Source: Tetmemena sp. SeJ-2015
Lineage: Eukaryota > Ciliophora > Spirotrichea > Sporadotrichida > Oxytrichidae
Direction: 5' to 3'
Assembly (NCBI GenBank): GCA_027382625.1
Contig: JAJKFJ010022541.1
Coordinates: 1 to 64,000 of the forward strand
DNA: 64,000 nt
Shown here: piece after piece, positions 1 to 11,252 of the stretch
Layout of the letters: each line of letters starts with the position of its first letter
How positions within the stretch are numbered: the stretch's first letter is position 1
Notes under the pieces: generated by a model
Seen by the model: only the letters and a program-made list of their open reading frames with translations
The model's database searches: none
What the model was told of the DNA's origin: nothing
Position numbers and translations under genes: made by a program

Positions 1-340
1 TCAGGGGACAAATTGGTTTGAGAGTTTTCAGAAGTTTCCCAAATTTCTAGAAAGTTTTTGGGTTTTAATGGTAGAGAAACCAGGCACTGGCATCTATTTA
101 AATGAAGGAGAGAGAAAAGGGTTTTTAAGGCACGGAAGAAAATACCACGGGTGAGAAAGGGCGTCTATACTTTTTAAAAACTTGGGGGGAGGGACGAGAT
201 GCCTAATGCGGGGGAAGCGGGTTTCCAAGTGGAAGCTAGGTCCATCGGGCCAACAGAAGGGGAAAGGAACCTCTTAAGAATCCCTTTTTCCCCGTTGTTT
301 GGGCAAAAGTGACTTAAGTCAGTTTTAATTTAAAAGCTTA
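1..340. repeat. Left arm of a large imperfect inverted repeat
   Basis: This stretch is the reverse complement, with many substitutions, of about 8,150-8,490. Shared landmarks include GGCATCTATTTAAATGAAGG near 85 (ATTTAAATAGATGCC near 8,407 on the other arm) and a CCTCTTAAGAATCCC block near 270 (GGGATTCTTAAGAGG near 8,206). The match continues to base 1, so the repeat probably extends beyond the window. The arms enclose the duplicated host segment. They may be terminal repeats of a mobile element or simply duplicated repeats. Base quality looks poor. Confidence 0.6.
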
Positions 341-1500
341 AAAATTTTTTTCCTAAAAAATCCTCTCCCTTTATCTCGCCTAACTTTGTCTTTCTCTTCT
401 TCCACTCTCACAACTATCACTAAAAAATTTCCTCTGTATCGATAGCTTATCATGATCAATGATGGGGCAGCAGCTTTTTTAAAATGGGTTTCCCTTAATT
501 TAAGTTAAGCAGAAAAATTTTAATCCCTTTTGAACTCGGGAGTAGGGAAACTTTAAAAAAACAGGAGTGAGTTCAACTCAGGTATCCCTTCTTCGTTTCC
601 CTTTTGGGTTTTTGGTACGCTGAGTTGTAAACCCAAGAAAAAACTCTCACCGTCTTTTGATCTTTTCTTTTTGAGTTTCTTAAGGAACGCAACAAAACGG
701 GTCTCGTTGATAGAGCGGGGATAAAGGGAAAATTTAAGTTCCCAACCTGATTTCCTTCCGCAAATTCCTCAAGTAACGCACTTGTATTTAAAATTTATTT
801 TTTTTTAAAAATTTTCTATGTTATCGTGCTTCTTGTCCCAACTCTTCTTCTTAAATTGTTGTTTGTGAACACAGCTTCGTCAGCACATAAAAACTTCACG
901 CTATCCCTCTCACCTGGGGAGTAGCGTAAATATTTTCAGATTATTAAAAATAAAATGGTTAAAGTAAATTTCTTTTAAGGCTTAAACCGGGAATTCCATT
1001 TTGTACGTATGCCATTTAAAAATAGATGTTTGCTCAGTTACGGAAGATTTTTGGGGAAAGGAAACTATCTATGGAAGATTTTTCGCGCTCAACTCCTAAC
1101 TAAATTTTGCCCCTTTAGTGGCGAAGAGTTGGGGATAATCAAATAATTAAAGGGTTGCACATTTTGGGAAACTTAGAAGTGCGATGGGGAAACAGCTGAA
1201 AATCCAAAACTTTTCAAAAGCAAAGCAACTTTCAAATGCGAGATAAAAGTTGGGCCCTTTCTAAAACTTTTTTGCGAGGGAAAGTTGGGGAGAAGGGGGG
1301 CTATTACTATGTAAGGGTGACTACATCCAAACCTTAGAGAAAATTTTTAAAACTAAAATAGAAAATGAGAAATTTTTGAGAAATTTCGCTTTTGGGATCG
1401 CATGTTAAAATTTAATAAAAAAAAATTTAAATTTATACACAACTTTTTTTTACTTTCTTATTTTTTTTGGGTTTTTTTTTAAGTTAGTCAAATCAAAGAA
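341..1500. other. Non-coding, poor-quality-looking stretch
   Basis: No reading frame with conserved motifs was found here using TAA/TAG as Gln. The sequence is dominated by runs of 3-9 identical bases, the same pattern seen elsewhere in the first 9.4 kb. It lies between the left inverted-repeat arm and the abrupt start of similarity to the ABCG transporter near 1,505. Confidence 0.4.
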
Positions 1501-1504
1501 AGGC

Positions 1505-2916
1505 GTGGGGCGTCAAGAGCCTGGTTGATGAATAGTTGCAATAACTGTTTTACCCTTTTGAGCTTATCTTTAAAGTAGCTTCACTATTTGGAGTGCTTTA
1601 AAGGAGTCGAGTCAAAAATAAATTCCTGAGGTAGGTTCATCAAGAAGTATTAAAGAAGGATCGGCAATTAATTCGACTCCTATTGACACTCTTTTCCTCT
1701 CTCCTCCAGAGAGAGTTTTCATTCTTTAGCTTCCAATAAGAGTGTCAGCTCTGTTCAGTAGACCTAACTCCTTTAGCAGATCTTCAACTCTCTAATTTTG
1801 TAGCTCTTCAGACACATTAAAAAATGTATTTCCTAGCTTAAGCCTAGCTGCGAATCGTAGAGCCTATCGAGGAGTGTAATATTAAAAGAGTATGTAGTAT
1901 TAAATTAAAAAGTTAAAATTCAGGACGCACCCGTCCGGCACTAGGCACCGGTCACCATTTCCCTGAAGTCTTTCTGGTTTGGTCTCCATTTTTTGGGGGG
2001 GTGGAAAGAGTGCTTAAATGAGGCGAAGGGGTAATGGCAGCCGAAGCCCCGAGGAAGGTGGTTGAAATGCTTACTGGAGAGATAAAACAAAGGTGAAATG
2101 GGTTTCCTTTTTCACCCTCTAATCCCTTTTAGGGTGGAGGGATGTGATCTATGGGCAAACACCCAGTCAAAGCAGGGTGGACAGGAAGCCCGACGCTATG
2201 GAGCAGCCCACTTGCTCCCGGTCCGAAGCTACCCGGTTTTTTTTTTGGGTGGTATGCAGAAGCCGGGGGGCTTCTTCTTAGAAAGTGAGGTGGCGGGGGT
2301 GCCCCGTGGGTTTAAATTTTTGGATGGTAGGTTTGTGTGCTTCAAATTAAAATGAGTCACGCAATATCATTTATGGGCACGAATTATCTTATTTATTTCC
2401 CGGGGGGCCCCTTTAAATTTTCTTTTAAATTTTTAATTCCCCGAAATATTATTAGAAAAGTATGTCCCTCTTTTCATGCATAGCCCGCGATGTTTCCAAA
2501 AAATTTAAGAACTTTTAATTTTAAATTTTTATTACTTAAGGGGTTGTGTTTATTGATCATTTACTTTGCCTTCAAGGGTTTTTGCCGTTTCCCGAAGAAG
2601 CTCTTAATTTACTAGAATATTGAGAAGAGAGGTCTTTTTTGGCTTCCTAAGAAACCCAAAGATATAACAAGGGGCTAACCAAATTTAAAGGGATAACCTG
2701 ACACCCCCCTTTAAAAATTTATTGTTTAAAAAATTTCTGGCCTTGCTCTTTAGCGTCCTTTGGATTAAGTTTAACTGTGACTTCAAATTTTATGTCTTCA
2801 AATGTGAGCTTTACTGGGTCTTTACATTTACCAATGATCTCTTTAGTTCTTTAGAAAATGTTTTGCTTCATTTGGTTAGAAGGCGCGCCAACCTCTAAAT
2901 CTAAAACATTTTACAT
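1505..2916 (-). pseudogene. Partial second copy of ABCG transporter (ATP-binding half)
   Basis: Read on the minus strand, this copies the first two coding segments of the ABCG gene at 12.2-18.7 kb. The N-terminus starts at the ATG complementary to 2914-2916, followed by the Walker A region (about 2,580-2,700, smeared), then the signature, Walker B and H-loop segment (1,510-1,870, ending at HQPGS). Similarity stops abruptly at about 1,505, so the membrane domain is missing. The two segments are separated by a 550 bp insertion (1,896-2,444) different from the 1.5 kb IES in the other copy. Truncation and corrupted codons make a functional product unlikely, though part of the corruption may be sequence error. 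Confidence 0.7.
1896..2444. mobile_element. Unidentified 550 bp insertion with about 18 bp target duplication
   Basis: The insertion is bounded by near-identical direct repeats (1878-1895 and 2445-2465, both of the form AATATTA..AGAAAAGTATGT). These correspond to the coding sequence around the TATT pointer of the other ABCG copy. It is GC-richer than its surroundings (about 1,920-2,340) and contains no convincing protein. An ORF at 2098-2355 shows no recognisable motif. An 18 bp direct duplication would suit a target-primed retroelement, but no reverse transcriptase is seen. Confidence 0.45.
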
Positions 2917-4273
2917 CACTTTACATTATGGAGGGTGGAGGAATAATTAATGCTTATACTTATTAAAGCTTTTAAAACAAGTTTTATTAGCTTTTTTGCC
3001 TTCCTAGCTTGTTCTTTCAGGGTTCTATACGAGTTTGCGATTTGACTAGTATCCTGCAATTCGTTCATGCTGTTTAGGACTTCCAGGAAGTGAGCCCTCT
3101 ATATGTTCAAATTCTTAGCTGTTTCCCTTTTCAAAGTCGTGGTGTGTGGGATGAATAATTCCAATTTAATAAAAACTACTTATATTTGGTATGCCCCCTT
3201 TGATTTGTCGCTCATGCTTTTATGTAAGTTATTTGCTTTAAAAGGGTTAAAGAGTATGAAGAGTGTGGTTTAATCGATTATAAAATTTTTAATAAATTTA
3301 ATTTTACCCGGGGAAAATTTGGGGGCCCAAAAAATGAGGGGTTCAAAAAAACAATTTTTAATTTTATCTTTTAGTTTAAAAAAAATTTCCCCCTAAAAAA
3401 TTTTTTAAATTGAAAAATTTTTTAAAAAAACCCTAAAATATCCAGATTATAACTTTAACAAGCCAAATGTCAAAAAAATTAAAAAAAAATTCATAAAAAA
3501 TTTTTTTAAATTTAAATTCTTGTATAAATAGAAAACCTTTTTAGTTTTTATTTTCTTTTGAGCTTCTATTTTAAAATTAGCTGTTTTATATTATTAAAAG
3601 TGGAAATTTTTTATGAAATAAAAAAATATCCCTTTTTTAAAATATTTTAATTTAATTCTATGAACCATATTTATGATTTGATTGGCAAAATTATTAATTT
3701 AAGCAAAAACAAAATATTTAATTATTGGAGAGGCTTTTTAAATTTTTTTTAAATTTATTTGATTTTATTGCTGAATCCTTTATTTAACTTTTCCTTTTTA
3801 AAAAATTTTAAAATTTTAAAGGATTATAGCTCTCTTTTTTCCTTTGAAAAAAATACCGACCAGATTTATGATTTCATTTTCCCGAATTAACTTTTAGTTT
3901 TTCGAATTTTTAAAAAATTTAAAAAGGCAAACACATAATTGGTGGGAATAATTTAATAAGATATTGAAAACAATCCCAAGAATAATATGCTTTCTTCCTC
4001 AATAAAACTTAAATTTAATCCATAACTTATTGCTTTATCTTTTAATAGTTTTTAAAACAAAACTTAAACGATACATTTGCAATGCGAAATTGCCATAAAA
4101 AAATTAAATTATTTAAATAAATTAATATCTTCGGGAGAAAATATTCTTCTAATTGCTTTAAAATGAAATAAAATATCTGGATGCCTTAACCTCGCATGAG
4201 AAAAAAGAAAATGATTTGATCTCGCGATTAGCTAGTTTTACTTTTGCTTTTAATTTCCATAATATCTGACGAA
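2917..4273. other. Intergenic spacer, copy 1
   Basis: This AT-rich spacer separates the divergently transcribed ABCG copy (minus) and LRR-like gene copy (plus). It aligns throughout with 18,686-20,128, but stretches such as 3,280-3,900 have single bases replaced by their neighbours. Promoters for both genes should lie here, but none can be pinpointed. Confidence 0.5.
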
Positions 4274-7200
4274 ATGGAAAGCATATCTCAAATGTGCTCT
4301 AATAAGAGAGTAAAGCTTATGAACTACAAATACCCCTTCTTCATGGCTCTCTCCTTTCGCTTCACCCGCTTTTAAGCTAAACTCTTACTGTCTAAACTTA
4401 TTTTTAAATTAACAAAAATTTGTCTATCCTAAATAGAAAAGGCTACAAGTATTCCAAAGACCCTTTCTTGGATCTATTAAAAGATAGTGCTTACACTCTT
4501 AAATTATAGAATCCTTATCAGATCCCTGCCTTGGCTTCAATAATCAAAAGAGTTTAATTAAACGACAACATCAGACTGGTTATAGACCTAAGCCAAGAAA
4601 TCAAGGACGAGGAGCTGAAGAAAATATTTCTAGATGCATTAAGAAATAACATTCACATCAGATAATAATGCCTTTATTCAATTGATTAACTTCTTATTCA
4701 TTATGATAACTTAGGATACTCAGCTTCAACTTTTGGAAATATATTTTATGTCTTCAACTCTTACTATCAATAGGTTTATTTTGTAGAGTTAATATTTGGA
4801 TCTTAATTATTTATCTATACAAAGGAATTACTGAAGAAATGTTTGAATTATTAAAGTAGGGAGAGATTAAGATTTAAGAATTCACGCTAAGAATAAACAG
4901 CTTATAGTTTAATCCCTAAGAAAACGCCTGGGTAGAAGATTTAATATCTGCTAATCTATTTGGAATTCAAAAAGTTACTTCTTCTTATTTTGTTACTTTA
5001 GAGGGTGGGTTTAATTTTGCGTATTTTATTAAATTTGTTTAGAGGGAAGGCTAGGATATTTTTATAAATTTGGACGCTCCATCAAGTTTGGGGTTTTTAA
5101 AAAGTTTTTTTTATTTATGATAGCTTTTGGGAACTCCTTTTTCTAAATTCTTAAAGGTTTTAATTAAATTTTTACATTCTAACCAATCCATTAGGATATA
5201 AAGCAATAGTTTGATAAAATCACATCAGATTTACCACAAAATCAACAAGAACATAAAAAGATCTTGGTGGGAGCAGGTGTCTCGACACCTCAAAAAATTC
5301 ATTAAATCTGAACTAAACCAGGCCTATTTTTGAATGAATCACACGGAAAAAATATGTCATAAAGTAAAATTTGCAAGCCTTTATAGCAAAATTAAGAGTT
5401 TTTAGGGTCTAAATTTGTGAAAATAAAGCCCAAAATTAATTATAATTTTTAAGTAAAAATGATCAAAATCAGAAAATAATTCCATATAAGAGTGTGATAT
5501 CCCTTTAAATATCTAATTTATAAAGTTTAATCAGGTCAATAATCAAAGATTATCTCTCACCAATTATTCTTAGTCTAAAACACGGGAAAGTGAAAAAAGT
5601 CAAATTAATCACTCTAATTTTTAATTACTTTTTTAAAATCAGCCAAAAAATTTTGAAATTGTGAGTAACAGCTTATTTATTTTTAAAATTATGGCAAAAG
5701 GGGATGAGTGTTTAAATTACCTAATTTTTAATAAATAGTTAACAGTGATTATTTTGACTATTTTCACTTTCCTTTGTTGAGACTAAGAATAATTGGTGAG
5801 AGATAATCTTTGATTATTGACCTGATTAAACTTTATAAATTAGATAGTTAAAGGGATATCACACTCTTATATGGAATTATTTTCTGATTTTGATCATTTT
5901 TACTTAAAAATTATAATTAATTTTGGGCTTTATTTTCACATATTTAAACCCTAAAAATTCTTAATTTGGCTATAAAGGCATGCGAAATTAACTTTATGAC
6001 ATATTTTTTCCGTGTGATTCATCAAAAAATAGGCTTGGTTTATTCGAGATTTAATGAATTTTTGGAGGTGTCAAGACACGTGCTCCCACCAAGATCTTAA
6101 AGATCAAAGATATTTCAAAAAAATGTTTCTTTTTTATCCATAATAGATACTGTTTACATGTAAAGCTCCAATTTCATTTTATTTGTCCTATCTTATATAA
6201 AAATTAAGAATATTTATTTATCTTCTTTCTTCTGAGTGCTCTTTCTTGGCCCATCTCGAAATCAAGCAATTAAACAACAGAAAATTCATAGATTTTAAAT
6301 GTTTATGCTGATTTATTTATTTTTATAGATCCCTTCGACTTTGGAGAAATTGACTCTACAGTAATTTTTAATAATCCTTAATAAATTATCGACAGTTTCA
6401 TTAGCAAATATATATTTATACAGTAGTTAAATATGATATCAATGAGGGCTTAAAAGTATCGCGAATAACAAATCTTGCACATATCTATTTCGAAGGATTT
6501 TCTATCACTACTTAAACATTTTAACAGGTGATGAGAGTTTTGAGTTAGTCTCCAACAAAATAAGAAGATGCTTTTTATATAATAATTAGTAACAAAAGTG
6601 TTTAAGTTGAAAGACATAGGCGTCTTCATAAATAATCCGATTTACTCATATAGAATGTATGAGGATGCTTACTAAGATAGCGAAAGCCTAGAAGAACTTT
6701 CATAGACTTTATAATCAAACTAGTATTTAACAAATTTGGAACTCACGAGAGTCAAATTTGATAAAATTGAATTACTAGAACATTTTTTAGCTCCCTTAGC
6801 GAACAGTGAATTTAATAACCTGGAGTACCTTAAGCTTTATATTTTAAGCTGAAAGAACTTACTTATATATTTAACTAAAAATGGCATGTTCTGTTTGGAA
6901 AATATGCCTAAAATTATATTTAAAATTGAGAAATTTTTCGCTAATTAAATTTCTCTGGGTTTAAATATAATCAGTTCTTAAAATTTAAAAATCTATCGTT
7001 TCCTTTATTATAAATTTAAATTTAATTTTTTTTAAAAATTTAATAAAAACAAATTTTAAAAATATCCCAAATTTTAGGAAAGTTAAAAAAAATTTTTTTA
7101 AAAATTTTTTAATTTTTAAAAAAAGAAAAAAATTTTAAAAATTTGGGGGTTCCTTTTCCATTTTAATTTTTTAAAATTTTTATTTATTTATTTAAATTAG

Positions 7201-7887
7201 GGAAAAAAAAAATTTCTATCTAGACTTAAAAGATTTTGCTTAAAACTCCGCAAAAAAAAATTTAAAAAATCTAAAGCTGATAGATTTAAAGGAGAATAAT
7301 TAGTCCCTTAACCATTTGGATTAATGCTATATTTTTATTAAAATTTATTTTGCGAGAAACTGATGTTCCACTAAAACCTAAGCATATCAAAACTCGAACT
7401 TAATAAAATTTTAGTTTTTTAACCCCTAGAATACTTGAATTTTGACAGTCCCTTGCTGTTTTAAACTCTCTCAGAGGTATAATCATTAAAATTTTTTAAA
7501 ACTTTCCCTACAACTTTTTTAAATATAAAAATATATTCAAACCCCTTTTTTGTTGACTTTTTAGCATGAAAGAACTTTAAACTACGAGGGGAAATTTAAA
7601 AAACTGCTGATTCTTCATCGAGCACTAAAAAGGGAAAATTTTAGTTTAACATGAATGGGGGCCAAATTTGGGTTTAAATTTTTTTATATATTAATTTATA
7701 AATTTAAATTGCTTGAATGCGATAGTGTTTGGAAGTTTGCAAAGAGTGGAAAAATTCACGATAAGGGGTTGCCAAAGGACTGTCCCAAATAACTAAAAAA
7801 AAAATTCCAAAATATTTGAAATAGTAAATTCAAAAATAAGGGAAATTAAAACAAAAAAAAATTTAAGAAAAAAGGGGAAAAAATTGA
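4274..7887 (+). pseudogene. Second copy of LRR-like protein gene, with inserted foldback element
   Basis: This is collinear with the gene at 20129-23547, from its ATG (MESISQMCSN.. here, MESLSQMCSN.. there) to the corresponding TGA. Blocks around 4,300-4,640, 4,850-5,000, 6,540-6,850 and 7,720-7,800 are clearly recognisable. Other blocks, especially 6,900-7,600 and 7,790-7,890, are smeared into homopolymers. An 827 bp foldback element sits at 5265-6091 where the other copy has an empty site. Whether the gene itself is broken or only poorly sequenced cannot be decided from this window. Confidence 0.55.
5265..6091. mobile_element. Foldback/MITE-like element with AGATCT target duplication
   Basis: The element begins TGGTGGGAGC and ends GCTCCCACCA and is almost entirely two inverted arms of about 300 bp (5,265-5,570 against 5,777-6,091) around a short centre. 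It is flanked by a perfect 6 bp direct repeat AGATCT (5259-5264 and 6092-6097). The paralogous site at 21130-21135 carries a single AGATCT with no insertion, so the ends and the target duplication are established by comparison. No ORF is present, so it is presumably non-autonomous. Confidence 0.88.
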
Positions 7888-8149
7888 CTTTTGCTTAAAA
7901 AAATTATTTTTTTTGCTTTCTAATTTTTAAATTTAACCCTTTTTTAAATTAAAATTTTTAAAAAACTGAGATTCGATTTCCCCATTTTTAAAATATATTT
8001 TATATAATTAATGTTTTTGCATTTTTTATTTTAAAATCAAATCCCAAAATAAAAAAAATTTTAAAAAACAAATTAATTTAAAAAAGAAGGATTTAAAGGG
8101 AAAAACAAATTTGGGGAGATAAGGAGAGTGAATATTTAGGAAAAAGTAT

Positions 8150-8490
8150 TTAACCCTTTAAAATTAAAAGAAATTAAGTCACTTTTTTCTTATTCGGGAA
8201 AAAAGGGATTCTTAAGAGGTTTCCCTTTTTCTCTTTTTGTTGGGGCCCGATGGACCTAGGGTTTCCCCATCTTCCCAACCTGGGTCCAGCATCTATGTTT
8301 CAACTGTCTCCCCATTTTTTAAAAAGTGGGAAAGGGCGCTTGGGGTTCACCCCTTTGAGCTTGTAATTTTTTTCTTCCATCTCTGAATACCTTTCTCTCT
8401 CCTTCATTTAAATAGATGCCAGTCCAGGTTTTTCTACACAGTTAAAAATCTAAAACTTTCTAGAAAGTAGGGATTTCTGAAGCTGCTAAA
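8150..8490. repeat. Right arm of the inverted repeat matching 1-340
   Basis: This is the reverse complement of the window's first 340 bases (see the left arm). It starts where similarity to the other paralogous segment (ending near 23,900) stops, so the repeat borders the duplicated host DNA on this side. Sequence up to about 9,450 continues in the same homopolymer-rich style with no recognisable gene. Confidence 0.6.
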
Positions 8491-9590
8491 AACCCTTTTG
8501 TCGTGATAACTATTATTCCCCTTTCTTCTTTGGGCCCTTCTCCTCTCTTAGAATCTCCTTTCCTGGGGTGCATCTTCAATGATCTCTTTTAGGTACTCTG
8601 CACCGTAAAATTTTTCCAAGGACGCCCCAAAAAAGAAACCTTCGTTCCCGGCAAAAAGTTTGGGGAAAATTTTTCCTTTTAGGAAGGGGAAAAGAGCAAC
8701 CTCCCGGAAACCCCCCATCGCATCGTCATAAATATTTTTGTACGGAGATCTCAGGATAGTTTTGGGGTCTCCATTTATGTTGAAATTTGATTGTTTTTTA
8801 GAGCTTTCTTCTCTTTAGCAAGAATTGCTTTGGGGAAAGAGATCTTTTTGTTCCATACATTTCAAAGGGGAAAAAACCAACTAAAATTAATTTTAACCCA
8901 TATGAGAACCCTTTCTAAGTGAGGTGGGGACCTGTAGAGGTCTTCCCTTGCTTCGGAACCTGTTGCCAAATCTTTTCGCTTCCCTCTTAAAACGGTTAAA
9001 AATTTAAGTTTTTCCACCATTTTTCCCCGAGTAAACCCTTTGTTTTAATTTGAAAAAATCAAAGTTTTTTATTTATCTAGATCCCAACGAAGCTAAAGTC
9101 TTACTATTTTTTTTGTGAGATTCCCTTTTGGATGACAAACTGAAATAGAGAGAGCTAGAGAACTAAACGGAAACAGGTGCAAGTTGTGAAAAATGGGGTC
9201 CTTTTTAATGTGGGTGGCTCCATTAAATTAAAAAACTAATTATAAATTAAACTTAATTAAATCCCCAAAACAAAGTTGCTGAAACCCTTTAAATTTGTTT
9301 GCAGTTTTAAACGCGTTGCAATGAAATTAAATAGCAGCTATTTTTTTAAACCTTTTCGTGACGGTTTGACATTACTAACATGGTTGCCCAAAAAGGAATT
9401 AGTTTGACTACTAAAATGCGTTTTTGAAAATTCCCCTTAAATTCGTAAAGCAAAATCAACAGAATAAGAGAATAAATATGGAGCTATTCTAATAATAAAT
9501 AAGAAGATGGAGAACATCAAATAACTGACATCTTTTTGCACTCTGATGTTCTCGTGAGTGCTTTGCAAATAGGCAAAACCATACATAATA
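8491..9590. other. Poor-quality AT-rich stretch, no gene seen
   Basis: No motif-bearing frame was found on either strand. Homopolymer smearing is heavy until about 9,450 and then stops abruptly. The left end of the TBE-like fragment to the right is not visible, so it may be truncated in or before this region. Confidence 0.35.
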
Positions 9591-9614
9591 ATAAGTGGCC
9601 GCCTCTTCATAATT

Positions 9615-10709
9615 TAAAATTTGAATAAGATGGCAACCAACTTAGCTAAGAGACAAGTAACAGACCTTAAGCAACACAAAGCTAAACTAATTGTCCGGAA
9701 CAGCACCAAACAAATGCTGTGTGCACCTAAGTTGCAAGGGAGAGGCTGTCTGAACTTGAGCCTCGAAGCAAAGAAGGATCTAATGTGCTTAAATTGTCAA
9801 GTCAGAAGTTGAGAAGTCGGTGGGCGTTAAAAACTATCTGCACCTGATGCTCCTCTTGTGCTGCTCCAGATCATCAATGAGGAGAAGAAACTTTGTGAAT
9901 GCGAGCTCTTCCGATCTGACAGTTCGAATATCCTCAGACCTCAAGCGGCACATCAAGAAGTCCACTCAGACAAAACTAACCTAAGATCTATATGAGCATT
10001 AGAAAGTGGACGGTCGGCTATCCTTGCTCAACTTGTGAGCAGACATTCTCCTCAATCTGCTTCCTCAAGAAACACATGGAGAAGAAGCACATGGCGGAGT
10101 TCGTAATTGAGGATAAAACACTTTAAAAGATGGTGCCAGCTAAGAGGCAAGCACGATACCTTGACCAGGTTCAACTAAAGAGGAAGCAAGAGGAGAAGAA
10201 GAGGAAGATTGAGCTCATGAATCAGAAGCCTTAGTGTATGGTGTCAGTAAAGTTTCAGCTAGCTCAAAGCAATACTCCATGCTTGAGAGTTGTATCTTTG
10301 GAGGAGTGTGTTCAAAATTACCTCCACCTTGCTGATGCGAAGCGAAAGATCGGAACCATCATACAAGATGAGTATGCTTACAAGATCTTTCCCTTACGAA
10401 TACCTTGTAAAGAAGGAAGAGAGAGGTCTTGAGTTCGCGAACGAACTAACAGTGTTGAGAGAAGAGAGGGACAAAAACTTGAACTAGTACTTTCTTCATC
10501 TTGCTGGTGTTCTTATCGATCATGATTTACTCGCCATTCCCTCCTAATGGGAAGATCAATACTAAGAGAATTTTCTCACACGAGGCGGCTAAACAAGTAC
10601 TACTTAAGCTGCTATTCTCACTGACTTCGTTAGAGGAGTGATGGAGCTGCATGAGTTGGGATTCGGGCACAGAGATCTCAAGCCAAAGAACATCATGATT
10701 AAACTTTGA
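9615..10709 (+). pseudogene. TBE-like zinc-finger/protein-kinase ORF (fragment A)
   Basis: Successive frames, with TAA/TAG as Gln, give a Lys-rich N-terminus (9621-9812), a classical C2H2 finger (CSTCEQTF...HMEKKH, about 10,025-10,090), a basic Lys/Gln-rich linker, an acidic-basic helix region and a kinase-like segment ending VMELHELGFGHRDLKPKN. The HRD catalytic loop with Lys and Asn is intact; TGA follows at about 10,707. Frame changes occur at about 9,810, 10,400 and 10,600, so this copy is broken. A zinc-finger plus kinase ORF next to a telomeric terminal repeat matches the organisation of hypotrich telomere-bearing elements. No transposase accompanies this fragment. Confidence 0.7.
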
Positions 10710-11099
10710 ACCAGTCAGGGCAACTGTCATATGACCTTCTAACCAAAGTTGTAAGAATGAGAAAACATTGAGGAGCAGTCGGTGCAGAGGAACGCAGGCT
10801 ACTTCTCATAGAGACAATTGGCTCACGGTTCAGTGCGTGGGACATTTGGTCTATAGTTGCAATCAATACTTGAATGCGATATGAACCAGAGGAATACTAC
10901 TAGTGTTAAAGTGAAGATGATGCAATATAAATTCGCAACAAGGACATTGTAAGATAGACAAGGTATCAGAAAACCTTTGAAAAGTTAGTAATACAAAGTA
11001 AATAATCAACATCCTATGAAACCTAAACACTTCAGTTATTCTGATATAAGAAGCACTTAAAGTATAAAATTCAAGAATATGAGACAGCGTCAGAGGTGC

Positions 11100-11252
11100 G
11101 GAGCGTTCCTAGAAGCTTTAAGATTGCCGTTTTAGGAGTTAAAATTTAGCATAATTAATATCATTAAAATAGAATTAATTATGAAATTAATCAGCAACTT
11201 ATTTTTCACTTTCTTATCATGTAAATGTATGGGGTTTTGGGTTTTGGGGTTT
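11100..11252. repeat. TBE-like terminal inverted repeat with telomeric G4T4-type end
   Basis: The outer end, 11231-11252, reads GGGGTTTTGGGTTTTGGGGT, a slightly imperfect spirotrich telomere repeat. The inner part (about 11,120-11,225) is the reverse complement of the sequence beginning at 57,177. Shared blocks include a GATAAGAAAGTGAAAA-type motif and ATGCTAAATTTTAAC. This marks the right-hand end of TBE-like fragment A. No matching left end was found between 7 and 9.6 kb. Confidence 0.85.

Noticed and set aside
2098..2355. ORF of 85 aa as a gene.
   Set aside because: It lies in the poor-quality GC-richer insertion of copy 1 and shows no motif; runs of identical bases inflate its length.
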